DNA of 64,000 nt from assembly GCA_002415785.1 (NCBI GenBank), contig DIAJ01000015.1, positions 16,566-80,565 of the forward strand, given 5' to 3'. Below, in pieces: positions 53,718 to 62,400 of this stretch. The DNA comes from Flavobacteriales bacterium UBA5081 (GTDB lineage Bacteria > Bacteroidota > Bacteroidia > Flavobacteriales_E > Vicingaceae). Every line of letters begins with the position of its first letter. Position 1 is the stretch's first letter. The notes below the pieces were generated by a model. That model saw only the letters and a list, made by a program, of their open reading frames with translations, was not told the DNA's origin and made no database searches. The position numbers and the translations under genes are program-made.

Positions 53718-54464
53718 ATGATCAACCAAAAGAAAGTAGTAGTGGTAATGCCAGCATACAATGCTTCAAAAACCTTAGAAAATACTTATCGTGAAATTCC
53801 AATGGATTTGGTGGATGAAGTAATTGTAGTAGATGACTGCAGTAAAGACGATACCGCGGAAAAAGCAAGAGCATTAGGCATTAAGTATGTAATCCAACAC
53901 AAAGCCAATAAAGGCTATGGAGGAAATCAAAAAACCTGCTACCAAACTGCGCTTCAGCTGGGTGCCGACATTATAATTATGGTTCATCCGGATTATCAAT
54001 ACACTCCAAAGTTAATACCTTCAATGTGCTACCTGATTGCCAACGACTTGTTTCAAGTTGTTTTGGGCTCTCGCATTTTGGGTAGCGGAGCTTTAAAAGG
54101 GGGTATGCCTTTGTACAAATACATTGCGAACCGCTTTTTAACATTTGTACAAAATTTATTAGTGGGGGCAAAACTGTCAGAGTACCACACCGGCTACAGG
54201 GCTTTTTCAAAGGAACTTTTAGAGTCGATTAACTACTTGGAAAACTCAGACAACTTTGTTTTCGACAACCAAATGCTCTCTCAGATTATTTACCGAGGTT
54301 ATGAAATTGCCGAAGTTACTTGCCCGACAAAATACTTCGACGAAGGTTCTTCCATCAATTTAAAAAACAGCATAGTGTATGGATTAGGAGTCTTAAAAAC
54401 TTCATGCAAGCATCGTTTGCAAAAGTGGAAATTGATAAACAGTAGTATGTATGCCCGTCCCTAA
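53718..54464 (+). CDS. Family 2 glycosyltransferase (DPM1-like)
   Basis: 248-residue GT-A fold transferase: VVVVMPAYNASKTLENTYRE, the acidic VDEVIVVDDCSKDDTAEKAR, HKANKGYGGNQKTCYQTAL, and a metal-site equivalent IIMVHPDYQYTPKL (HPD in place of the usual DxD context). LGSRILGSG and YHTGYRAFSKELL follow. There are no C-terminal membrane helices. Its likely role is transfer of a sugar to a polyprenyl phosphate or a surface glycan. The next gene overlaps its end by 14 bases. Confidence 0.88.
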   Translation: MINQKKVVVVMPAYNASKTLENTYREIPMDLVDEVIVVDDCSKDDTAEKARALGIKYVIQHKANKGYGGNQKTCYQTALQLGADIIIMVHPDYQYTPKLIPSMCYLIANDLFQVVLGSRILGSGALKGGMPLYKYIANRFLTFVQNLLVGAKLSEYHTGYRAFSKELLESINYLENSDNFVFDNQMLSQIIYRGYEIAEVTCPTKYFDEGSSINLKNSIVYGLGVLKTSCKHRLQKWKLINSSMYARP

Positions 54465-55422
54465 ATGCATTTATTGTTTGAGCGAAGATGTAAAACATCA
54501 ATTCCCTATAAAAGATCAATATGCTGGTGAATATGAAGCCTATCGCTGTGTAAGATGTCGCACTTTTTTCTTGCATCCACAGCCCACTAATACTCAATTA
54601 AAAAAAGCTTATGACTCTTCTTATTATGGAGAAGGGGAAAGTAAGTTTTCGCCTTTGGTAGAAAAAGTAATTGACTTTTTTAGAATGCAGAATGCTAAAA
54701 AAATGGCTCGACTTTTTGGCGGCAGTGGCAAAATAGTAGATGTAGGCTGCGGAAATGGGAACTTTTTAAGCTACTTAGGCAAAGCCGGAAATTTTAATCT
54801 AGTTGGAATAGAGCCGGAGGGAAGCTCAGCTGATCGAGCTGAAAAACATGACGAAATTCAACTTATTCGTGGCTTTTTAGAAGAAGATATTTTTGAACCC
54901 AAGTCGATTGATGCCGTTAGCTTAATTCACGTATTTGAGCATTTGCCCAATCCTCAACAAAGTTTGGATATTTTTCAAAAGATCTTAAAAGAGAATGGTA
55001 CAATACTCATCGAAATCCCCAACATCGATTCATGGCAAGCTAATTTGTTCAAGCAAAACTGGTTGCATTTAGATCCTCCGAGGCATTTGAATTTAATGTC
55101 GCCTAAAGTATTGATTCAAGAACTTGATAAAAGAGGCTTTCATTGCATTCGCAAAAGTTATTTTTCTCCTCAATACAATCCTTTTGGGGCGCAACAATCG
55201 ATTCTCAATTTTTTTTGTAAGAAAAGAGAAGTGCTATATGAACATTTAAAAGGCAATCAGCTTTATACGAAAGAGTACTCCGCACTTAGCCTTTTCGCTC
55301 AAAAGTTATTTCATTGGTTGAGCTTTCCACTCTTTGTTGCTACCGACTTTGTTGCTTCTCTATTTGGCAAAAGTGCATGCGTTCAATTGGTGTTTAAAAA
55401 TGAAACAGTTGTTAAAGAATAA
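54451..55422 (+). CDS. SAM-dependent methyltransferase with N-terminal zinc ribbon
   Basis: 323 residues. The N-terminal part has two CxxC pairs (CIYCLSEDV and YRCVRCRTFF) that look like a small zinc-binding ribbon. The Methyltransf_23-type domain follows, with motif I IVDVGCGNGNFLSYLGKAG, then VGIEPEGSS, LIHVFEHLPNPQQSLDIF and GTILIEIPNIDSWQANLF. The acceptor is unknown. Overlap with the glycosyltransferase (14 bases) suggests they act in the same surface-glycan or lipid pathway. Confidence 0.88.
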   Translation: MPVPKCIYCLSEDVKHQFPIKDQYAGEYEAYRCVRCRTFFLHPQPTNTQLKKAYDSSYYGEGESKFSPLVEKVIDFFRMQNAKKMARLFGGSGKIVDVGCGNGNFLSYLGKAGNFNLVGIEPEGSSADRAEKHDEIQLIRGFLEEDIFEPKSIDAVSLIHVFEHLPNPQQSLDIFQKILKENGTILIEIPNIDSWQANLFKQNWLHLDPPRHLNLMSPKVLIQELDKRGFHCIRKSYFSPQYNPFGAQQSILNFFCKKREVLYEHLKGNQLYTKEYSALSLFAQKLFHWLSFPLFVATDFVASLFGKSACVQLVFKNETVVKE

Positions 55423-55450
55423 TAAGTCCTTGAGACTTTATTTTAGCAGC

Positions 55451-55481
55451 TTGGAATTCCTTAATTGAAGGCTTACTTTTG
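55451..55481 (+). promoter_or_regulatory. Promoter of the P5C dehydrogenase gene
   Basis: TTG (55451-55453), 20 bases, TACTTTTG (55474-55481); the ATG is at 55531. It fits the Bacteroidota consensus exactly. Confidence 0.72.
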
Positions 55482-55530
55482 TTTGGCATAAAAAAATGCC
55501 TGAAACAATAAATTAAAATTAAGAAAGAAT

Positions 55531-57153
55531 ATGTCGAACGCTATTTTTAATACACCGGTAGCGATTAACGAGCCGGTTTTATCATACGCTCCGGGTACTC
55601 CCGAAAGAGAAGAGTTGCAGAACACTGTTGCTTCTATGAAGTCAGAGGAAAGAGACATTCCAATGTTTATTGGCGGAAAGGAAGTTCGTACTGACAACAA
55701 AGTGAGCATGCATCCTCCTTACCAACACAAGCATTTGTTGGGTCATTATCACAAAGGCGATGCATCTCATGTAAAAGCAGCAATTAATGCAGCTTTGAAT
55801 GCTCGTCATGCTTGGGGAGAGCTTCCTTGGGAGCAAAGAGCTTCAGTGTTTTTAAAAGCTGCTGAATTGATTGCAGGGCCTTATCGTCAAAAAATGAATG
55901 CTGCAACGATGTTGGCACAGTCTAAAAATGCTTTTCAAGCAGAGATTGATTCGGCTTGTGAAATTGTTGACTTTTTCCGCTTTAACGCAGAATATATGCG
56001 TCAGATTTACACAGAGCAGCCGGAATCTTCTGAAGGGGTTTGGAACCGCTTAGAGTACCGTCCGTTGGAAGGATTTATCTTTGCCTTAACTCCATTCAAT
56101 TTTACCGCTATTGCCGGAAATTTACCTGCGAGCCCTGCTATGATGGGCAATACAGTGGTTTGGAAGCCCGCTAACGCTCAAATTTACTCAGCTTGGGTAA
56201 TTATGGAAGTATTGCGAGAAGCAGGTTTACCGGATGGTGTAATCAACCTGATTTACGTTGACGGGCCAACTGCCGGAGATGAAATATTCACACATCCTGA
56301 ATTTGCGGGAATTCACTTTACGGGATCAACCGGTGTTTTTGAAAACATTTGGAAAACCATTGGCAATAATATCCAAACTTATAAATCTTATCCTAGAATT
56401 GTTGGAGAAACAGGTGGTAAGGATTTCATCTTTGCACACGAATCGGCAGATCCAAAGCAAGTGGCTACAGCGATTACCAGAGGTGCTTTTGAGTTCCAAG
56501 GTCAAAAGTGTTCTGCTGCAAGTAGAGCGTATATACCTAAGTCGATTTGGAGTGAAGTGAAAGATTTTGTAATTGCCGACTTAAAGTCAATTAAAATGGG
56601 TTCTCCGGAAGACTTTAGCAATTTTGTGAATGCAGTAATCGATGAGAAAGCTTTTGATAAAATTGCCAATTATATCGACAATGCTAAAAGAGCTGATTCG
56701 GCTGAAGTTATTGCCGGAGGGAATTATGATAAGTCGGAAGGTTACTTTATTGAGCCAACCGTTGTCTTGGCTTCAGACCCAAAATACACTACTATGTGTG
56801 AAGAGATCTTTGGTCCGGTGATTAGCATTTATGTTTACGATGAAAATGATTTTGAAGCAACTTTAAAGTTGGTTGATGATAATAGTTATGCCCTAACAGG
56901 TGGAATCTTTGCAAAAGATCGTCATGTGATTAATTATATTTGTAGAGCATTGGTAAACTCTGCAGGAAACTTCTACATCAACGACAAGCCAACTGGTGCA
57001 GTGGTTGGTCAGCAGCCTTTTGGAGGTGCAAGAAAATCCGGTACAAATGACAAAGCTGGAGCCATGCAAAACTTAATGCGTTGGGTTTCTTCAAGAACAA
57101 TTAAAGAGACATTTGTTCCTGCTAAAGATTACCGCTATCCTTTTATGGGCTAG
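55531..57153 (+). CDS. pruA: L-glutamate gamma-semialdehyde (P5C) dehydrogenase
   Basis: Oxidises glutamate-gamma-semialdehyde to glutamate with NAD+, the second step of proline catabolism. 540 residues, a stand-alone form without proline dehydrogenase. FIFALTPFNFTAIAGNLPAS, IHFTGSTGVFENIWKTIG, the general-base Glu in RIVGETGGKDFIF and the nucleophilic cysteine in FEFQGQKCSAASRAYIPK mark the ALDH4 group. The C-terminal GAVVGQQPFGGARKSGTNDK is typical. Monocistronic with promoter and terminator. Confidence 0.95.
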   Translation: MSNAIFNTPVAINEPVLSYAPGTPEREELQNTVASMKSEERDIPMFIGGKEVRTDNKVSMHPPYQHKHLLGHYHKGDASHVKAAINAALNARHAWGELPWEQRASVFLKAAELIAGPYRQKMNAATMLAQSKNAFQAEIDSACEIVDFFRFNAEYMRQIYTEQPESSEGVWNRLEYRPLEGFIFALTPFNFTAIAGNLPASPAMMGNTVVWKPANAQIYSAWVIMEVLREAGLPDGVINLIYVDGPTAGDEIFTHPEFAGIHFTGSTGVFENIWKTIGNNIQTYKSYPRIVGETGGKDFIFAHESADPKQVATAITRGAFEFQGQKCSAASRAYIPKSIWSEVKDFVIADLKSIKMGSPEDFSNFVNAVIDEKAFDKIANYIDNAKRADSAEVIAGGNYDKSEGYFIEPTVVLASDPKYTTMCEEIFGPVISIYVYDENDFEATLKLVDDNSYALTGGIFAKDRHVINYICRALVNSAGNFYINDKPTGAVVGQQPFGGARKSGTNDKAGAMQNLMRWVSSRTIKETFVPAKDYRYPFMG

Positions 57154-57179
57154 TTTGTAAAATAAATTATAACTAACAA

Positions 57180-57214
57180 AAGCCTGTTGAACCTTTTTCA
57201 GCAGGCTTTTTTTT
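57180..57214 (+). terminator. Terminator of pruA
   Basis: AAGCCTGTTGAA (57180-57191) pairs with TTCAGCAGGCTT (57197-57208), with one mismatch, followed by eight T. Located 26 bases after the stop. Confidence 0.92.
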
Positions 57215-57333
57215 ATTCCAACTTTTGGGTGAATCTTTGTAAAGTGAAACAACCAATAATTTTGACATCTGAACGTTAAAATCAAGTATGAACAAAATTT
57301 TGTAAGTTACATCAGACCTTTAAAAATTGATTT

Positions 57334-57639
57334 GTGCAGATTAAATTACCTTTCCGTATACCGAAATTATTGAAGAACAAATTTGCACTTACGGCATTTG
57401 TCTTTTTAATATGGATTACTTTTTTTGATCAAAACAATCTCATAACTCAGATTCAATACCGTATGGAGTTAAATAAACTAGAAGAAGAGAGAGAGTTTTA
57501 CAAAGAAGAGATTAAAGTAATTTTAGAAGACTTAGATGACTTAGAACGAAACCCAAAAACGCTAGAAAAGTTTGCTCGAGAAAAATACCTCATGAAAAAA
57601 GAGAATGAAGAGATTTTTGTGATTGTAGAGGAAGAGTGA
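57334..57639 (+). CDS. FtsB/DivIC-like septum formation initiator
   Basis: 101 residues from a GTG start (MQIKLPFRIPKLLKN). One membrane segment (FALTAFVFLIWITFFDQNN) is followed by a coiled coil (YRMELNKLEEEREFYKEEIK) and a short conserved tail (FAREKYLMKKENEEIFVI). This is the bitopic DivIC/FtsB layout, a scaffold part of the divisome at the septum. The usual neighbour eno/rodA genes are not here. Confidence 0.9.
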   Translation: MQIKLPFRIPKLLKNKFALTAFVFLIWITFFDQNNLITQIQYRMELNKLEEEREFYKEEIKVILEDLDDLERNPKTLEKFAREKYLMKKENEEIFVIVEEE

Positions 57640-57866
57640 GTTTTTTTTAGAGATTAGAGTTTAGAATATAGAGAATAGACCGCTTCGCTGTTAGATGGGA
57701 AAGGTTGGATGAAGGAGAAAGGATTAAAGTTTAAAGCAGATTTTTTTAACTCAAAGGAGCAAAGTATCTGAAGGTTTTCTTTTTTCACATAAGTCTGCAA
57801 AGAAAAAACAATTCTCGCGACAGCGAGACAGTTTCAAGGTTTCTTGTTTTACATTTACTATTTTTC
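57640..57866. other. Gene-free gap with degenerate repeat remnants
   Basis: 227 bases after the divisome gene. TTTAGAGATTAGAGTTTAGA and AACTCAAAGGAGCAAAG-like stretches resemble the decayed repeats at 51489-52827. No gene or RNA recognised. Confidence 0.4.
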
Positions 57867-57906
57867 AAAAAAAAGCCTCACCAAGCATTTACTTAATGAG
57901 GCTTTT
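57867..57906 (-). terminator. Terminator of the fumarylacetoacetase gene
   Basis: On the minus strand AAAAGCCTCA (complement of 57897-57906) pairs with TGAGGCTTTT (complement of 57871-57880) and runs into a T tract (eight A on the plus strand, 57867-57874). It lies 21 bases after the stop. Confidence 0.92.
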
Positions 57907-57926
57907 AATGTGTATTCGTCAACTAA

Positions 57927-59204
57927 TTATTTTGCCGGTAGCACTTTGGTGCTTACTTCACCAAAACCAATACGAACGCCATCTTTCTCACAATGTCCGC
58001 GCATAATTACGGTGTCTTTGTCTTGAATAAATTTGCGTTCTTCTCCACCTTTTAGTTTTACGGTTTTGCTGCCTTTCCAAGAAAGCTCCAACATAGAACC
58101 GTAGGAATCCTCCGTAGGTCCGCTGATAGTTCCGGAAGCATACATATCACCGGCTTTAATGTTACAGCCATTAATGGTGTGATGTGCTAATTGTTGGGTT
58201 TGATTCCAATACATGTATTTGTAATTGGAACGGCAGATGCTACTTGCCTCATCATGTTCTTCCGGTTGAATTAAGACCTCTAAATTTATGTCTATGTTTT
58301 TTTCACCTTGATATTCCAGGTAAGGAAAAACCTTTGGATCTTGCTCCGGTCCTTTTACGCGGAAAGGCTCCAAGGCATCTAAAGTTACAATCCAGGCAGA
58401 AATGGAAGAAGCAAAGTTTTTCGCCAAGAATGGTCCGAGTGGAACATACTCCCATTTTTGAATATCTCTTGCCGACCAATCGTTAAATAACACCATCCCA
58501 AAAATAAAGTCATCTGCTTCTTTAGTGCTAATGCTTTCACCCAAAGGTTTACCATCATAAGTAATAAATGCCATTTCCAACTCAAAATCCAACAACTTAC
58601 AAGGTCCAAAAACCGGTGGTTCGTCATCTTTCGGCTTTTGCTGACCTTTAGGACGGTGAATTTCCTCACCGGATAAAATAATTGAAGAAGCTCTACCGTG
58701 ATAACCTACCGGAATGTATTTCCAGTTGGGCAATAGGGCATTTTCAGGATCTCTAAAAAGTGTTCCCACATTGGTTGCATGTTCAATGCTGGAGTAAAAA
58801 TCGGTGTAATCACCAACATGAACCGGCATTTCATTTTCAATTTCTGCGATGGGAATCAACACTTTTTCTTGGTCTTCCTTCTTATTTTGCAAAGTATTGT
58901 TATCTGTGCTAAAAAGTTCAGCCAAACGATTTCTCAACATTCTGGTTCCGTCTTTTCCCTTTTTCATTAATTGATTGAAACGATTATTGTCGAAATCGGC
59001 TTGTTCAAAACCTAAACCGTCTAAATAGCCCAGTTGAAACAAGGCGAATAAGTCAATGGCAAAGTCGCCAATTCTACTGGCAGCTCTTGCAGAAAGTTGC
59101 TTGTTTTTTACAATTCCAAAAGGCAAATTTTGAATAGGGAAATCAGAGGATTTATCGACCTCAACCCATGATTTAAGTGCAGGATTATTTGCTGTTATAT
59201 TCAT
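57927..59204 (-). CDS. fahA: Fumarylacetoacetase
   Basis: Final step of tyrosine catabolism: hydrolyses fumarylacetoacetate to fumarate and acetoacetate. 425 residues. N-terminal SH3-like domain (FPIQNLPFGIVKNKQ), then the catalytic domain: DYTDFYSSIEHATNVGTLFR, PVGYHGRASSIILSG, FELEMAFITYDGKPLGESIS, FGMVLFNDWSARDIQKWEYV, and the C-terminal MYASGTISGPTEDSYGSMLE. Acidic metal ligands are in DFYSS and FELEMAF. Other tyrosine genes (hgd, hpd) are not in the window. Confidence 0.97.
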   Translation of the reverse strand: MNITANNPALKSWVEVDKSSDFPIQNLPFGIVKNKQLSARAASRIGDFAIDLFALFQLGYLDGLGFEQADFDNNRFNQLMKKGKDGTRMLRNRLAELFSTDNNTLQNKKEDQEKVLIPIAEIENEMPVHVGDYTDFYSSIEHATNVGTLFRDPENALLPNWKYIPVGYHGRASSIILSGEEIHRPKGQQKPKDDEPPVFGPCKLLDFELEMAFITYDGKPLGESISTKEADDFIFGMVLFNDWSARDIQKWEYVPLGPFLAKNFASSISAWIVTLDALEPFRVKGPEQDPKVFPYLEYQGEKNIDINLEVLIQPEEHDEASSICRSNYKYMYWNQTQQLAHHTINGCNIKAGDMYASGTISGPTEDSYGSMLELSWKGSKTVKLKGGEERKFIQDKDTVIMRGHCEKDGVRIGFGEVSTKVLPAK

Positions 59205-59408
59205 ATTTAATTTTCGAATTTAATTTGAAGGACAAATGTAAGACATTCAAAAGGCTTAAAAAAAGATGCAACTTAAAGAATGCTTTTAGCGTCAAATGAA
59301 AGACGACTTTGTTAAAATATTAGGTCAACTTTAAGGAAAAGTTGTATTCTACTTATAACATAGTTAAATTAGCGCATTAAAATTTTATAATTTCTTATTA
59401 TCCGATTT

Positions 59409-62400
59409 ATGAAAAAGTTATTACACCTTGCGGTTTCTTTTGTTTTATTGTTTGGAGTTAATCTTTCACTAAAAGCTCAAAATTCTTCTATTCTGTTTTG
59501 TGAAGATTTTAACACGATTCCATGGCAGATGACAACCAGTGGAAACCCAACTGCGGATGCGCCGCTTTTTGAAACTGATGGTAATGTATATAGAGGTGGT
59601 TCGGGTTATTCAGCTACCGATACTGTTGGCTATCATTACGATGGTATACCAATTCAGTCTTATTTGACAACACCTGTAATCTATGGAATTGATACGCCAA
59701 ATTTTGTTGGTATTAATTTTTATCACATTGCCTATATAGAAACCGCAGATCGAGTATATGCTGAAGTTACCTTTGATAATGGAAATACTTGGATTAGATT
59801 GAATCAAAATTATTATGAAGGTAGTTCTACTTTACTTTCCGGTGGTGGGTTTTCAAAGTTGAGCCGACCATTTTTGTGGAAATTTATTCCAAATAATGAT
59901 ACGAACTTTATTTGGAACAATAATAATGCTGCTTGGATTCAAGAGGAGTTTGACCTGCAACCTTTAATTGATGCTAATAATGCAGATTCTATGCAAGTGC
60001 GAATTGTATTGGAAGACAATCCTTCGAGTTTCCCGGGTAGAGTAGGCGAGCATAGATATTATATCGATGACTTTTGTGTTTTTGGTTCAGATTGCCCTCC
60101 AGGTGATCCTGAGCTTTCGGTTAATGAGCCGGATAACTACCCAAATCAATATATTAACAACGTGTATTTAGAAGGACCTTATCGATTTAATGTAAACGCA
60201 ACTTCGCCTTCTACTATTGATAAGGTTTATGTAGAGTACATTGTAAAGCGAGATACAAACAATGATATGACATTTGATACAATCCACAACACTAGTGAAG
60301 AATTGCTTTTTGCCGGAGGTACAAGTTACCAAGGAGAAATTCCTGCTAGCATGACTGAGATTGGAGATTCAGTTTTTTGGAGAGTGAAAGCAATTGATGC
60401 TAGTCCTTGTGCGAATGTTTCTTACGATCCTAATCAAGGCTATAATGAGTTTGAGGTTAGGGGTAATTTGCCAATATCCTGTAATACTACACCCATTTCA
60501 TCATTGCCTTATGTTGAAACATTTGACAATTGGATCATGACTTCTGCTTTTGAAAATATGCAGAATGATTGGCAAAATGTTGAAGGTGATTTCCATGATT
60601 GGTGGTTGTGGAGAGATTCGACTCCTACACCGCAAACTGGGCCAAAAGACGATTACCCGGGTGGAGGGCAATACCTGTATGTAGAAACAACAGGGTATTA
60701 CGATAGTACAGCCTTTTTATTGACACCTTGTATTGATTTTTCCGAGATTCAGAACGCTAAGGTTCGCTTTTACCTTCACCAGTTAACAGATGGAACTGAT
60801 ACCGTTTGGGTTGACGTATTTAATACAACTCCTCAGCCGGGCTTTCCTTATGGTCGATACGATGAAAACATTGTTCCTCCAATACCAGGAAATAAAGGTG
60901 ATCGTTGGTTGCCTGTAGAATTTACAACATTTCCATATAGAGGAAAAGTTACTCAAATTAGAATTAGAGCAAAACCTTCTAAAACCAGTGAGCAAAGTGA
61001 TATTGCACTAGACTCTTTTTCTATTGTTACAGCGCCTTTAGTTGACCTAAGAGCTGAGCGAGTGGTTATTGGGCCTTATTTGCCGGAAGGAGAGCAAACT
61101 TCAGTAGTTGTAAATGTTCAAAATCAGGGAGTATATCCTACGGATTCAATTACATTTAACTATGATGTAATTATGGAAAATACCGGTCAGGTTTATGATA
61201 GCGGTAGAAACATTGGTTGGAAAGGAGTTATTCCTCCCGGAGAAGATTCAGCAATTTCATTAGACTCTAAACCATTTATTACTCCATTAGGGCAGTATAC
61301 AATTGTTGCTTGGCTGGAATATGCAGGCGATGAAGTGCCGTCAAATGATACAACTCAGCAACGAACTTATGGTTTAGCACTTAAAGACGGTTCGTTTTAC
61401 TTTGAAACCTTTGATGAACCCAATAGAGATACTATTTTTACAGCTATTGGCGACCCTGATACTTTAACTAACTTTTGGGAGTTTGGAACTCCATCTTATG
61501 ATAAAACAAATTCAGCCTTTTCTACTCAGTCATACAATACTCCTTATGCTGATTTTAACTGTTGGGATATTTTGTTAGATCGACCATTTGTAGGAGATGG
61601 AAATACTGTTCAATTGGTAACTCCATTTATCGATTTCTCAAATACTCAAAATCCAATCTTGTCTTTCTTTAATAATAGAGATATTGACTTAAATAAGGCA
61701 GGTGTATACATAGAGTATTCTCTAGACAGAGGCTTTACTTGGGATTCTGTTCCTGCGTTTAATGATCCGGGGCGAAAGAAATGGTATAACAGCTCTCTTT
61801 CAGCAGGAGGATTTGGTGGTCAGCCAATTTTTTCAGGTACCACTCGCCACATGCTTGGTAGCTGGAACGGATGGGTTGAGTCTGAATTAAGGTTACCTAC
61901 TAATATTTTTGCAGGTCAGCCAAACGTGCTTTTCCGCTTTATGTTCTTTGCCGAAGACTTCCAGGATGTTGCTAATGGCTTTAATAGCAATGATGGTATG
62001 AGTATTGATAATTTCCACGTTTTCGATGAAATGCCAACTGATATTGAAGTTCAACATATTATTAAGCCTGTTAACGAATGTGATTTGGATAGTATTGAGC
62101 GTTTTACTACGGCTTTTAAAAACAGAGGTCAAAGTGTAATTAACACATTTGATGTTCAGTATGTAGTGAAACATATTCCTACAAATACAACGGTGACCAA
62201 AAGTGAAACTGTTAATAAAACAATCCAACCTAGAGATACCGGTATTGTTGAATCTACAGTAGATTTTGACATGCGTGCTTTAGGAGACTATGAAGTGAAG
62301 GTGATTGTAACAAATTTACAAGGTGATGCTTATTCTCAAAATGATACAGCCATAAAATATGTTGAAAACATTGATGGTTGCTGGATGGTTTTCGAATCAG

